Assembly: GCA_027579435.1 (NCBI GenBank)
Contig: JANBPK010000763.1
Location: forward strand, 1 to 64,000
Origin: Candolleomyces eurysporus
Taxonomy: Eukaryota; Basidiomycota; Agaricomycetes; Agaricales; Psathyrellaceae
DNA length: 64,000 nucleotides
Direction of reading: 5' to 3'
A model generated the notes under the pieces. It was not told where the DNA came from. It worked only from the letters and a program-made list of their open reading frames with translations, and did not search any database. Positions 1 to 11,559 of the stretch are shown here, one piece after another; positions within the stretch are counted from its first letter, which is position 1, and the number at the start of each line of letters is the position of its first letter. The position numbers and the translations under genes are program-made.

Positions 1-2158
1 TTCACGGGCAGTACCTGAAGCATTTTGATGGCATGAATTTGATATGCACGGTTACGCATGGGCAACATCGACGCCAGCGTTTGCAATATGGGCTGGTCGC
101 GTTGATCGGGAGGAGGCGCGACTCGAACCGGAGGTTCAACACCATACACGACTGAGATGTCGTCGAACGCAACGACGGCCATTTCTTCCCAACTCGATAC
201 TGGAAAAGGTCAGACGTCAGTTCATCAATCGACAAGGAACATGAAAAGGCACACACCAACGGAATCATACAATCTCGACAGGAACTCGAGCGCTAAAGTA
301 TCAACTTGGCCCCGATCCTTGCTGTCGATGTTCCCCGCCCATTCACTTCTGCGCCCAGTCTCAGAAACTGTGTATCCAGCTGTGTAGAAAGTTTAGCGCT
401 AGGAAAGAACGTTTAAGCGCAAACGCTTACCTTTCGCGAGCCATAGACTGAGCATGAATGTGCTGACCATCTTGACATGACGTTCTCCTTGCATAACGCC
501 ACGGCATGCGCCGAGCATCACATGCAAACGATGACTTGACCGAACATTTTGTAGCCCCAGTTCCCAGGGACGATCGTCCAACTCATCAAGGTGGAAATCG
601 GTGAGACTCCGTACGTTCTCTGCACTTCGATTACCTACTGGCAGCACCACCGAGAGGAGGTTCAGGGTCTGCGCTCGAACACCGAAAAGCAATGGACGGA
701 GAGATTCGGGCAGAGTATTCCATCGGTGAAGGGGATAACCAGGCTGAAGAGATGTGCGCAAGACGCTGAGGAGGACGCTGTACTGCTGGAGTAAACCTAC
801 CATCTCCTCCGGTTTGGCATCTCGAAATACCTCTTCACAGTGATCGACAAGTTGGAGGAACGCCAGCAGATGGTTGCAAAGCGTGTCGTTCCTTTGATTC
901 ACGTTGTCGGGTCTGGATAGGACGCACTGCTGGAATCGTGTCATTAGGAAATGCGGGCTCTCGTTGCGGCAAAGAAAGTCGATCCATTTCTTCCGGAATG
1001 AGGGGAGCGAGATTTCCGCGGCAGCCTCGTCGACGTAGTACGGCTTGGGTGATTGTATCAACTTGGTGTACAGTATATCTGCTAGGCCGTCGTTGATATC
1101 TGTCTTCATCTGGAATTCTGTTCCAGGGAACCCTTCCTCGTCATAAAATGATAGTAGAACACCCTTGAGCCACAGGAGGAGGTCCGAAAGGGGCGTCTTG
1201 AAGGGCGAAGAGGGGATGAGTAATGGGAGAAAGGTCATCGTGAAGTAGACAACCAATCCGGAGATGCAAAAGGCCAGGAGCATATGACCCAGGTTCCGAT
1301 TATCACCCATGCTCTGAATAACGAGGCCGAGAAAGAAGAGGAAGGCTGCGATCTGGACGAGGAAGGGAATGAGGGTAATGACTTTTTCGAGGTACCACAC
1401 CTCTGCTTGCATGTCAAGTTTGTATCGGTGGAAGGCATCTGCGGCTTCACGTCTGGTGTTCGCGGGCACGAACTTGGCAAGCCAATCCTTGGCCAGAACG
1501 CCCATGATTGCGCTGAAGAGAGTGATATAGAGGCTCAAAAGCCAGAGTCCGTTGATCCATTCCGCCGAAACCGGGATCTGGACGATCTGCATAATCGATC
1601 CCCCTCTCAGGGCATCTCGTATGTCGCTGAGTAGATTCTGTTCCGATTCTTCGAGAAGTTCGTTTCTCGAATCGATAACAAAGGACGAAACGATGCCGGC
1701 GAACAAACCAGCCTTAGGAATGGTCGTCAGATCGCTCTAGAGAAACATAATAAGGGCGCGAACTCACAAAGATTAACAGGGAATCCAATCCGGTCTTCCA
1801 GAGGTCTACTCTGTCCTTCGCCTCGCGCTCCGCATCGTCCATGTAAAGATCCCATATCTTCGCTTCTGGCCTGAACTCAAGGGTCTTATTTGTCTTTTTC
1901 CTCTCCTCTCTTCCGAGTCTCTTTTCACGACGATCGTTGACACTTTGGCGCCGTTTTGCTCCGTTCCGAGTCGGTTCTGATGCTTTCAGAGTATCTGGTG
2001 CGGACGAGATGCTGTTGATCTTGAAGGGCGAATCTCGATATTGCGCCTTCTCTGCTTCGCTGCCATCTATGGCATACTACGTGAACGCTCGCATCATCAG
2101 CCGAAGACCAATGCAACAAATGGCTGAAGCAACTTACAGTCAGGGTGTCTTCTCCCAT
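1..2158 (-). CDS. DUF6535-domain membrane protein, 3' end outside the window
   Basis: Function is unknown; this is a large agaricomycete membrane-protein family named DUF6535. Five exons can be joined on the minus strand: 2158-2138 (start MGEDTLT), 2076-1768, 1712-431, 379-257 (or from 367) and 199 to beyond base 1. Introns are 50-63 nt with GTAAGT, GTGAGT, GTAAGC and GTGTGT donors, and the phases agree at each join. The family signature is the stretch KIWDLYMDDAEREAKDRVDL followed by LLIF-AGLFAGIVSSFVID. At least four hydrophobic segments follow one another: that one, GLWLLSLYITLFSAIMGVLA, LIPFLVQIAAFLFFLGLVIQ and HMLLAFCISGLVVYF. After them comes a long soluble helical region that stays open to the window edge. 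The stop at 399 in a simple ORF reading is only read-through into intron 3. The first two exons and intron are duplicated near 8.4 kb. I am sure of the family and fairly sure of the start. Confidence 0.8.
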
Positions 2159-4014
2159 GTTTCTCTTCCTGAGGTGGCGAAGGAGCGGTTGTGTCACAAC
2201 CCTTGACGCTGCCCTGTTCTTATACACAAGAAAAAGAGCGCCCATTCAACGGCCATTTGCGTGGACCAAAATGAGGCCGTGCCTCGTTGCACAAGTAACG
2301 GAGACAGCGTCGCCACGGCGCCAAAAAACCAGTTTGGTAACTTTGGTTCAAGCCATTCAAGTCCAAGATTCGAGGACATAAGAGTCCATTCAAGGGATTC
2401 CACATCTTGAACTGTCTCGAGCTACGATCTCGAAATCGAAGGTGCAGTATGGCCCACTGCACAGGGCATCCCGGCAGTTTCAGTGTGTGAACATTGAGTG
2501 GCCAGGAGTGATGCCAAGTCATGGTGTAATGAAATGATGATCAATGACGGCAGGCTCATTGTCTCCTCTGGAAGGTAGGTAGTCACCAGGAGACCGTGCA
2601 ACTGTGCGCCATCATATCTTTAACTCCACACCCCAACAGCTGGTGCAAGGCCGACAAAAGGGATATGAAGTGGGTGATGTCGACACCAATTCAAATGGGA
2701 CTTTGAATTGTAACTTTTCTAATTCTTCCAGATATCCGTATTCTAATCCTGTAAGATGCTAGGAGAAATGAGGTTGTATTGATCTGATAAGTCCGAGGGT
2801 CAACACATCTCGCTATTTGAAGTTGCATCTGCTCATTCGCCTCTGCTTTTTACACGGTGAAATGAGTCTACTTAGACGATGTAAAGTCGGTCCGTCGTGC
2901 CTTGCTCTGAGATCGTGTCTCGCAAGACTTACCCAGTTTCCGCGAGCCCGCTTGAAGTAAAGAAAGAAGAATATCCCGTCAAACGGGGACGCGAGCCCAG
3001 AGAGCTTAGGCATCGTGCATAGAGCAAATGAGAAGAAGAAGGGGTTGGAACTCAGAGAGACATCGTGGATATGGGCCCTGTTGTGATCAAAATTATATCG
3101 AGGCATGAGGAATCGCCGACTGAGCAAAATAGTAACAAATTTAAGCAAAATACACAATGGTAAAGCACAGAAACGTGGCTAACAGTGACGAATCTTGTGG
3201 GGTTTATTTCACCGGGTGGCTTTACAATTTTCCCGGCTCGGAACCATGATAAACGATAGAGAAAGGGGCCGAGTTCGAGCGTAAGTATGTCCCGTCACCG
3301 TGCCCAACCTAGTAAGCCCGAGTGAAGAATCTGAGCCGTGCGTTATCTAGTTGACAACGATTAATTGCAGAAGAGCACGAGTTTCGATTTCTCATTTCTC
3401 GCGAACGGAACCGATAAAGGGCAGGAGATAGAGAATTTGGCCCGGGGGTCGGCACAATATCGGTCTCCAGCGGAGTGTAACAGTGAGTCGCATTTGGCCT
3501 CCTTGGTCAGCGGGGAAACACAAGGGATCCCGTCGAGAAAGAGCAAGACTAGTTTGTTCAAGAGCGCTGCGGTGCGTAAAGGCGATCGGAGAGGGAGGAC
3601 AAAGCAAAGCTCGCGGCGCCAGGCGGTATCAGATTGTGATGTTCATTGCAGAAGATGACGTTGCCACGCCCTAATACGCCGACGTGCGTGAGAAACTGTG
3701 ACTAACCCGCCCCTCGCTGGCAGTGGCTTTCCACAGCGTCCAGGTTCTGTTCTGTTCATCTGGTTGAATGTTCATCGCGACCAGTCGCTGCATATTCTCC
3801 ATGGGTTTCAAGGCAATCCAGCGGTGTGATGACGACCATGCAGTACAAGGGTAGAGTGATCGCCCAGCGTAGGCCAATTTCTCTTGTCACGTTGTTGGGC
3901 TGTGCATTCTCGACTCGGAGTCGAAACCGTTTCCGACTTGACCGAGTCTAACACTATATCTCTCGAAGTGTCATCAAGTTCATTCCCTGCCTCAGCACAG
4001 TAACTACCACTGGA
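2159..4014. other. Intergenic region, no gene recognised
   Basis: About 1.85 kb between the divergent DUF6535 and TPR-CHAT genes. It holds only short ORFs on both strands (for example around 2813-3157 and 3361-3674) with no motif or family resemblance I can name. It should contain both promoters. I see no clear tandem or inverted repeat. Confidence 0.4.
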
Positions 4015-7000
4015 ATGTTTTTGGAGGGTAGACCTATCCAGTTACTCGTTGTTCTTACCGAGCCGCTGATTTGATTTTCGTTGCACAGGTATTGCGGTGG
4101 AATGCGACTACGACGATATTCATTTACTTCAACCGTACGATGCTGGTCAAGGCCTCGAATTGGGGCTAATTCTTCACGGCATTTTTTGGGGAGAACCTGA
4201 TGATGGAAATGGAACCTGGATATCTATTCCGCTGAGGGAAGCTAGACCAGAATCCCCAGCTACTGGGTGGACGTTTGACAAACCGATCAGTTTGTGAGTT
4301 CAATTCACATTCTCTGGAAAAATAAACCAAAAATGAACGATACGTTTTCTCAGCCCTGATGAAATATCCCAGATCGTCGTTGCCATCGTGGTTCACTCTC
4401 AGACCATGGATGTTCTAGGACATCTTTGTCAGGGAGTAGGTCATGATCACACCGATCAAATGCATTATGAGCATGATCTTACGATGGAAGAAGGAGCGCC
4501 TCGTATGCGAGTCTTATGGTGCCTGGTTCGAGCAACTTCTGAGTCCATGGCCGCCGACGGCAAGTCGAAAAGATAATCCTCCGAAAGATTCCCATCTCAC
4601 AACGTACTGCTAGATTCTTCACTTACTCCCGACATACTTCATCGTGCATATGGCCCGTACTTCCAGAGACGCTTCGAGCGCGATGAAAATGAAGCGAACT
4701 TGGAAGAAGCGACCTCCGCAATCTCCAAATCGATACAACTTTCTCCAGCAGATGACGAAGTGCTCGCGAAGAGGTTCTGGCAGCTGGGAGCATTATTGGT
4801 CCTGCGCTTCAACCATACCGGTGATCCCGACGCTATTCGAGCAGCCGTCACTGCTCAGAAGAAAGCCGTCGAGCTAGCTACCACAGCCGGCTCCCAAAGC
4901 TTGCCTCTCTACCTCGAAGAGCTGGGTTTCTCCGGGATAAGACTTTTTATGCGTTGCAAGGTCCCTGCGGACCTCGAGGAATCGATATCCACGCTTGAAA
5001 GGGCCATCGAGCTGACGCCAGTCGACAAAACCGAAGCGGAGGCCTTGTGCTCTCCGTTGGGACGTTTGGGCGCAGCTCTGCTGCTCAAGCATGGTCTCAC
5101 CCATCAGCTCTCTGATATCCAGGCGGCGATAGATGCGCGGAAAAGGGTTGTAGATCTCACCCCTGAAAGCTTCGAGGCGTATCCGGCAAGGCTTTCGTTG
5201 CTGGCTGACGCGCTTGGCCACAGGTTCTACAAAACCGGGAAGATCGAAGACAACGACCTTGAAGTTGCCGCAAGAGAGCAGGTCATTGAAGTCAGCCTGG
5301 AGAGCGACCCAGACCTCTGGAGGTGGTACAGCTATCTTGGCACCACGCTGCACGACCGATACGTTCGAACTGAGAAGGTCGAGGATATTCGGCGGTCCAT
5401 CGCGAAATACCAGGAAGCAATACGGATTGCAAACGAAGACGCCAATGTTTTGCCCACACTTCTGAACCGCCTTGGACATTCTCTGGAATTATCCTTTCTT
5501 GCCACCGACAACCCGACGGAGATCGAAGAAGCAATCTCCGCTCAGCGCAGGGCTATCTCGATGTCCCATGAATCCGACCCAAACCTCCCAATGCTCACCC
5601 ATCGGCTCGCCACTTTGTGCAAAATGAAGTTCGGCCAGACACGACAACTCGCAGACATCCACGAGTCGGCTACTGTGATGCAAAGGGCGATTAAACTCAC
5701 TCCTGCAGAAGATGCTTCTGCTCTCGGGAACCGACTTGCGGAACTTGCCAGCATCCTTGAGGCCCAATTCGTGTTTGCTTCAGGCGAGACGCTCGATATT
5801 AACGAGGAGATCGCCGCCAAGGAGAAAGCCATTGCAAACCTTCCACCAGGTCACATCACTCTCCCTCGTTATTATCGAGACCTTGCTTTGTCTCTCAACA
5901 GGAGATTCAATTGCGCCTGGGACTGGAAGGATATAGAAAGGGCCCTTGATCTCCTAGAAAAGGCCCAGGAGCTGAATGGTTCGGAAGACCTCGCGCTTCA
6001 TAGGGCAATTCTCGACCTATTAGGGCACTGTCTCGAGTCGAAGTTCACGGCCACACTCAACATACAAGATATCGATGCTGCCATAGACGCCAAGCGCAGA
6101 TACCTCGAGTGTATACCAGAAGGGCATCCTTCCCTTGGCGACGGGCTTTGGAATCTCGCGTTGACACTCGAGAAACATGCCCAGCTCACGGAAGAGCTTG
6201 ACGACATTGCGGAAGCCATATCCCTTGCCCAAAGATCGATCAGCCTAATGCTCGATACCCGTCTTGCATCCCTGTCGAGAAGGTATATCGATCTTGGGAT
6301 GTTATTTACGGTCAAATTCTACAAGTCGAACAACGTCGATGATTTACAGGACTGCATCGATGCCCACGTGAAGGCTGTGGAAGTTCTCCCAGAAGGTCAC
6401 CCAGATGTCGCAGCTGGGCTGTTGGCCATTGGCGATGCACACATCCTCCGCTTGAGGCAAACCGAGGACGTGGAAGACATCAAGATGGCTGTAGACCGGT
6501 TCCGCTCCGCCGCCCTTCTCTCGACTGGTTTGGTCTGGTACCGACTCGAGGCTGCTCGAAAATGGGCAGAGTGGGCCAATCATATCGACCTTGAATTGTC
6601 GATGGAGGGGTATGGAAAAGCTATTGAGCTGCTAACCATGTACGTTGGAATGGGGCAAACCATGGCGCGAAGACACGAGAACCTAAGGTCAGAACTATTC
6701 GATCTACCACTCTCAGCCGCTGCGATTGCATTCGAAGGTGGGAGAGTCGAAACAGCTTTGGAGTGGCTTGAAGAGGGTCGTTGCCTAACTTGGAATCAAC
6801 TCAACGACCTGCGCACGCCGCTGGATGACCTGCTCGACGTGGATGAGCAGCTTGCCAAGCAAATTTTATCGGTTTCACAATCCTTAGAGGTTGCGGGCTC
6901 ACAACGTGATTCGACTGTCCTCAACGTCGACGCTCTTCAGGCAACAGAGGTTGAGAACAACGATAGCAACCTAGCGACCCACCACATCGACCTTGCGATG

Positions 7001-8347
7001 GAATGGACAAGACTCGTAGAGGCCGTCCGTTCAAAGCCGGGATTCGAGGATTTCCTCAAACCGACAGCATTCTCCTCCCTGATCAAGGACCTACCCACTT
7101 CTGGCTCCGTCATAATTATCAACGTTGACCATGTCCGTTGCGACGCCGTCGTACTACGAGCTGGCCTTGACAAACCCATTCACATTCCACTTCCTGAATT
7201 TTCATCGCGAAAAGCAACGATTATGCGAGACCAATTACGGGGCAAGCTGGAAAGATCTGATGTCCGTATGCGTGGGCAAAACGAGAGGAATGACAAAGAA
7301 GGCAAGGGCGAGGATGAAGCATCGGAAGAGCTTGAAGAAAGCAGTCCTACAAGGGACGATCGAGGTATCCGCCCCGTTCGGGGACGGAAAGGGCTCGGGG
7401 ATCTTCAGCAAGTTTTGCGGAATCTGTGGATTCTCGTAGTAAAACCTATTCTCGACGGGGCTGAAATTCCTGTAAGTTCTCTATATAATTACCTTTTCGT
7501 TGCGCTAACACTGAAAATTTGATGGTAGCAGTCAGGAACATCCAAACACCACATCTGGTGGTGCGCTACTGGACCCCTCTCTTTCTTACCTCTCCACGCC
7601 GCAGGAGACTACAAATCGGAGACTGGTGCAACCATCTCTGATTTTGCGATCTCCTCCTACATTCCCAATATCAGCACTCTCCTCAATCGGGGTAAAGCAA
7701 GGCGGGCCTTCGATGAGTCAAACTCTGGTGTGTTCTTGGTCAGCCAACCAAATACGCCAGGCCAGGTGCCGATTCCGGGTACGATGCGGGAGCGAAGAGC
7801 CATCGAAGAGGAGTTGGGTGACAGAAAGATCAGGTACCTGAGCTTAGAGGCGGAAGCGGCGACAACGGAGGTCGGAATTGAAAACATGGGACGGTACACG
7901 TGTATTCATTTCGCGTGCCACGCTTCACAGGATCCTGAACCCCTCTCGAGTGGTTTCTTCCTTTACAACGGCCGTCTTGAGCTATCCACCATCATCAAAA
8001 GTAACTTGAAATCGGCGGACCTTGCCTTCCTTTCCGCCTGCCAAACCAGCACCGGCGACGAAAGTCTTTCAGATGAAGCGGTGCATCTCGCGGCAGGGAT
8101 GTTAGCGGCAGGGTACAGAGGTGTTATCGCCACTATGTGGTCGATTAAAGATAAATATGCCCCGGAGATCGCACGAAGCTTTTATCGGGAGCTTCTGAGA
8201 CTGACCAGGGACCATGGAGTCGAAGGCATCAATGGGTTGTGCGCAGCGGAGGCTCTCCACTGTGCTAGACAGGAACTTCGCCAGGAGCTCGGTGATTCAG
8301 AAGATGCCTTGATGACATGGATCCCATATGTTCATTTCGGTTTATGA
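4015..8347 (+). CDS. TPR-CHAT protein (caspase-like CHAT protease domain behind a TPR array)
   Basis: Five exons give a frame-consistent 1365-residue protein: 4015-4027, 4089-4293, 4354-4559, 4614-7471 and 7532-8347. The intron at 4560-4613 starts with GC (GCAAGT) and removes an in-frame TAA. The one at 7472-7531 is GTAAGT...AG. Residues 1-140 resemble nothing I know. From about residue 150 to 900 run degenerate TPR-like repeats of some 40-50 residues, with recurring motifs such as AIELTP, AISLAQRSI and LEEGRCLTWNQL. The C-terminal 300 residues are a CHAT domain (caspase HetF associated with TPRs). The probable catalytic His is in HFACH (about residue 1220) and the Cys in SACQTS (about 1262), followed by the family's ATMWSIKDKYAP stretch, so the protease looks intact. 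CHAT proteins are clan CD peptidases related to caspases and separases. The substrate and the role in this fungus are unknown. The 13-nt first exon is the weakest part. Confidence 0.82.
4560..4613 (+). other. Probable GC-AG intron in the TPR-CHAT gene
   Basis: The donor is G|GCAAGT and the acceptor is CTGCTAG, 54 nt apart. Removing it deletes the in-frame TAA at 4574-4576 and joins MAAD to SSLTPDILHRAYGP in the frame of the TPR array. GC donors are a known minority class and usually carry the strong AAGT context seen here. Confidence 0.6.
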
Positions 8348-8348
8348 G

Positions 8349-8510
8349 GGACTCAGAATCGATTTTGGAGGCCGAGTCTCGGTATTGCACTTTCTCTGCT
8401 TCGCTGCCGCCTATGGCATATGTACTATTGTGAACACTCGCATCATCAAACAAATGAGATTATTGCCACAAATACCAGAAGTCACTTACAGGCAGGATGT
8501 CTTCTCCCAT
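8349..8510 (-). pseudogene. Relic of a DUF6535 gene 5' end (exons 1-2)
   Basis: Read on the minus strand, ATG at 8510 starts MGEDILP, then a GTAAGT intron, then YAIGGSEAEKVQYRDSASK. The gene at 1-2158 has MGEDTLT, a GTAAGT intron at the same place, and YAIDGSEAEKAQYRDSPFK. Coding and intron sequence both match, so this is a genomic duplication and not chance. Similarity stops at about 8355, a few bases from the CHAT stop codon (8345-8347). The rest of a DUF6535 gene is missing. It may still carry promoter activity reading back into the CHAT gene. Confidence 0.75.
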
Positions 8511-8635
8511 GTTTTCCTTGCTTCAGCAAGGCTTTGCCATGTCAGAAGTCTTCCTTTTATAGATAAAATATCCTTTTATGTATAAAACATGACGATGTAC
8601 TTGTTTGTATTCACCACCTATAGCCCCTCTTCCTC

Positions 8636-8765
8636 GGTTTCAAGCAATAATAACGACAGTAGCTCTCCCTCCCCCTCCCCTCGCGCGAGCGGGAGCACGC
8701 CGCAGGCGTGCGTCAGCGAGCGCAGTTCAGAAGTACGAAGGGAGTCTTAGGGCAAAGCCCCNTTG
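8636..8765. repeat. GC-rich repeat with a short perfect hairpin
   Basis: After an AT-rich stretch the sequence becomes GC-rich. It contains GCACGCC-GCA-GGCGTGC (about 8695-8711), a perfect 7-bp stem, plus GCGAGCGGGAG and GTCAGCGAGCGCAG. It ends at GGGCAAAGCCCC just before an N. The composition differs sharply from both flanks and marks the left border of the repeat island. No coding sequence is seen. Confidence 0.5.
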
Positions 8766-8956
8766 ACCTCAAGCTGTTGTTGCGTTTCCTTGACTGCCTG
8801 TCTGCTTCCTGGATGTATGCAATCTACTTCTATACCATTTTTTTGGCAATTGGATATTAGCATAAGCAGCGGAGTCAGGAGCCATTGCCAATGCTGAAGC
8901 AAGGAATAAGGGGTGGCACTGCCACGCCACCTAGTGACAATAGTACCGCAAATAAG

Positions 8957-9622
8957 GTAAGGTAGCCCGCATACAAACTCCACCAACATCACATGACTCA
9001 GTGTGACACGTCCCAATTCGGCAAAAAAGGAGAGAAAAATGAAAGATAATTAGCTAGCAAAAGATAGGGATACTTCAGCCAAAATCTGGTCCCAACAATC
9101 AATATTAATGTATTAAATCGTCGTAAATTTCAGTTTTGGTGAGAATCCGTGGAATCCTGAGGGACTAGTTCCCCAAATACAAGCTTTGGCTCATCCATTG
9201 CATCATTAGAATGCCTCTGTGGTCAAAAGCCGCCAAATCATGCCTTGCAAACTTCATGAATGGTGCTACAAGGCTCATCAAATATTTAATGGTAAACAGG
9301 CTGCATAGGCTGCAAAGAAGCACTGTAGACACTGTGTTTTGCCGTCATTGTGGCACAAGGACCTGTATCAGGCTGATAAATAGACACATCTGTTGTATTT
9401 TGGGAACTAGTCCTTCAGATCTTGGATTTTTAACAAGATTTTTTGCACACACTATCTAAATTACATTCTAAACACTTTGTTGGGACCCGATTTTGTCATA
9501 TGTAGCTCTACAAACCAATATCACTTTATCTTATGTTGCTGGTCCCGTTTTGGCAGCATGTGTCACACTTTGTGTCACATCATGTGATGTTGGTGGAGTT
9601 TGTATGTGGGCTACCTTACAAG
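8957..9622. repeat. Large imperfect inverted repeat (palindromic element)
   Basis: The left arm (about 8957-9185) is the reverse complement of the right arm (about 9392-9622), with a loop of roughly 200 bases. Matching landmarks are GGTAGCCCGCATACAAACTC (left) with GAGTTTGTATGTGGGCTACC (right), CTGGTCCCAACA with TGTTGGGACCCG, and GACTAGTTCCCCAAATACAA with TTGTATTTTGGGAACTAGTC. The order of landmarks is mirrored, as expected for a fold-back element or two head-to-head copies of one repeat. Short ORFs here are not convincing. Confidence 0.65.
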
Positions 9623-10029
9623 GTGTGCAGCCTCACTCCAGCTCTCAAACAGTTGCAGGCCTCAGCCTCTTGTTTCAACTTGAAAAATCTGGTAGAAGGC
9701 TCCTGCAGTGCATGGCAGTATGAGCCTTTACAAGGGTTTTTACAGTAAATGCATGGTGCTTACACCAAGGCACTCACTGATGCACACCTGTGGCATGCTT
9801 GGGCTTGTGTGGCTTCCCTCCTCTATGGCATTCAATTGTTAGGGATATCCACATTTACACTCAATTTTGCAGAGGAGAGACAAATGCCCATTACAGCAAT
9901 TTTCAAAAGCTTGTCAGTCATGTGCATGAGAACAAAATGTAATAAATAATTACCTCTGATCTGATCCTGGTTCTTTCCAACACTCATCTCACCTATGTCC
10001 CTTCTCCTCATATCTCAATCTTTGATACA

Positions 10030-11559
10030 ATGACCAAGGGAAATAGCAAGGAAGGCTCTTCTAGAAAGCAAGGAGGAAGAAGAGGGGGCACCACAAGAGG
10101 CCAAGGGGTCAAAAAAGCTAAGGCTGCACAGGCTGTGAATAGCTGGGCCAAGGGTGATGCTGGTGCTGCTTCTGCCAAGAAGGGTGACATCCTTGATTTC
10201 TATGAGGCTGAGCTTCAGTCTTTGGATGCATCCAATGCTGAACTTGAAGAGCTGCTACCTCCAGTGCCTGCAGCCTTGGAGCTTGACAATGATACAGGCA
10301 GCTCATCACCAGAGCCTGAACCTGTGCAGGAAAACCCAGCAATGCCAGCCTGGGAGACCTAGGAAGGATGGTACATGTATTCTTGCTGTTGAAAGAAGTA
10401 TCCTTCACTGATATATGCACTGCCTCTGCAGCTAGTACCCCAGATATTCAAAATGAAGGCTCTGCAGTCTTTGATACTGCATATGACATTGTTTTGTACT
10501 CAGCAGCTGAGCTTCAGAAGCCCAAGGTGCAGCACGAATCAAAGGGGAGGCAGCTTATAGCTTCTAGCAACCTCAACTGGCAGGACTTTTGGGCTCAGGT
10601 CAAGATACGAGTGGTGGATGCACTGTTCCCTGACAGTACTGTCATTCTGGATGAATCCTTCACCCTTTTCTTCACCATTCCGCATGTCATCAAGAACGAG
10701 AACTTGCTCTGCAATGAAAATGACTATGAGTACCTTCTAACCAAGCTGAAAGACATCAAGGAGCCTGCTGGAGGGAGGAAGTGAACGGCACAGCTCATTG
10801 TTCATCAAGTGCAAAACATGGTGCAGTATCCCCTTCCTTTAGATCTCTACCAAGCCACTCAGTTAATTGAACTCAGGCTGAAAATGAGAATCAAAGAGGT
10901 GGAGCTGGAGATTCAGACCTGCCTGATCACCCATTGATGAAGAAGGCAAAGACCCAGGCAGCCAAGGCCTCCGATCTCCTGCCTGGCAACATTGCTCTCA
11001 CTGAGAAAGCAGTTCAAATCCATACCCATTGGCAGTGCAGCACACTGTCATGCTCTTCAGATTTCTGCTTTGTTCCAGCCAATGGCCCACATGTAAGGTT
11101 GTCTCACAAACATGTCAAAAAATGGGCTGCTGCAATTGTACTGTTTATTATCTTTGTCTATCATGCTTTGAGTCCGAATTTTTTGTGCTATTAGCTCTGT
11201 GGCCCTGATGTTGCTACATTGGACCATCCACCGCATCACAAGCTTTTCAACCTGGCAAATACAAATGTTCCAAAAAGTGCTCTCCTCCAGGCTCAGTTGA
11301 ATGCAGCTGCAAACAAGCATGGAGCACCAGCTCCACCAGCTCAGTCTATTGTCAATGTAGTGCTCTCTAACAACATGTTTGGCATGGCTTGGGTCCTACA
11401 GGCACTGCCTCAAGCTCCATATGCAGCACCAGTGCCAGCTGCTGTTGACACTGATAGCCTGATTCCTCCTGGATGTCAGCCTGGTGAACGACTTCCCCTA
11501 GCCCAGTTTTGCTCAAAATATGACCTTCCGAACTTGGTCCTTGAGTGCTTTCAGGAAAA
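10030..11559 (+). pseudogene. Decayed repeat-associated gene, cut at its 3' end by an LTR
   Basis: Consecutive open segments in different plus frames look like one broken protein. A basic N-terminus begins at 10030 (MTKGNSKEGSSRKQGG). A folded segment follows at 10368-10784 (LNWQDFWAQVKIRVVDALFP and KLKDIKEPAGGRK). A cysteine-containing segment lies near 11000-11130 (HTHWQCSTLSCSSDFCF, LSHKHVKKWAAAIV). A C-terminal segment at 11219-11559 contains IPPGCQPGERLPLAQFCSKY. The last coding bases run directly into the LTR that starts at 11560. The layout resembles unnamed multicopy proteins found in agaricomycete repeats, but I cannot name the family or give a function. Several frame changes and stops show it is inactive. 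Confidence 0.5.

Noticed and set aside
3361..3674. Overlapping ORFs on both strands near 3.5 kb
   Set aside because: No motif, no splice context and mutual overlap; likely chance.
5292..5534. Minus ORFs inside the TPR array
   Set aside because: Shadow frames of the TPR-CHAT exon.
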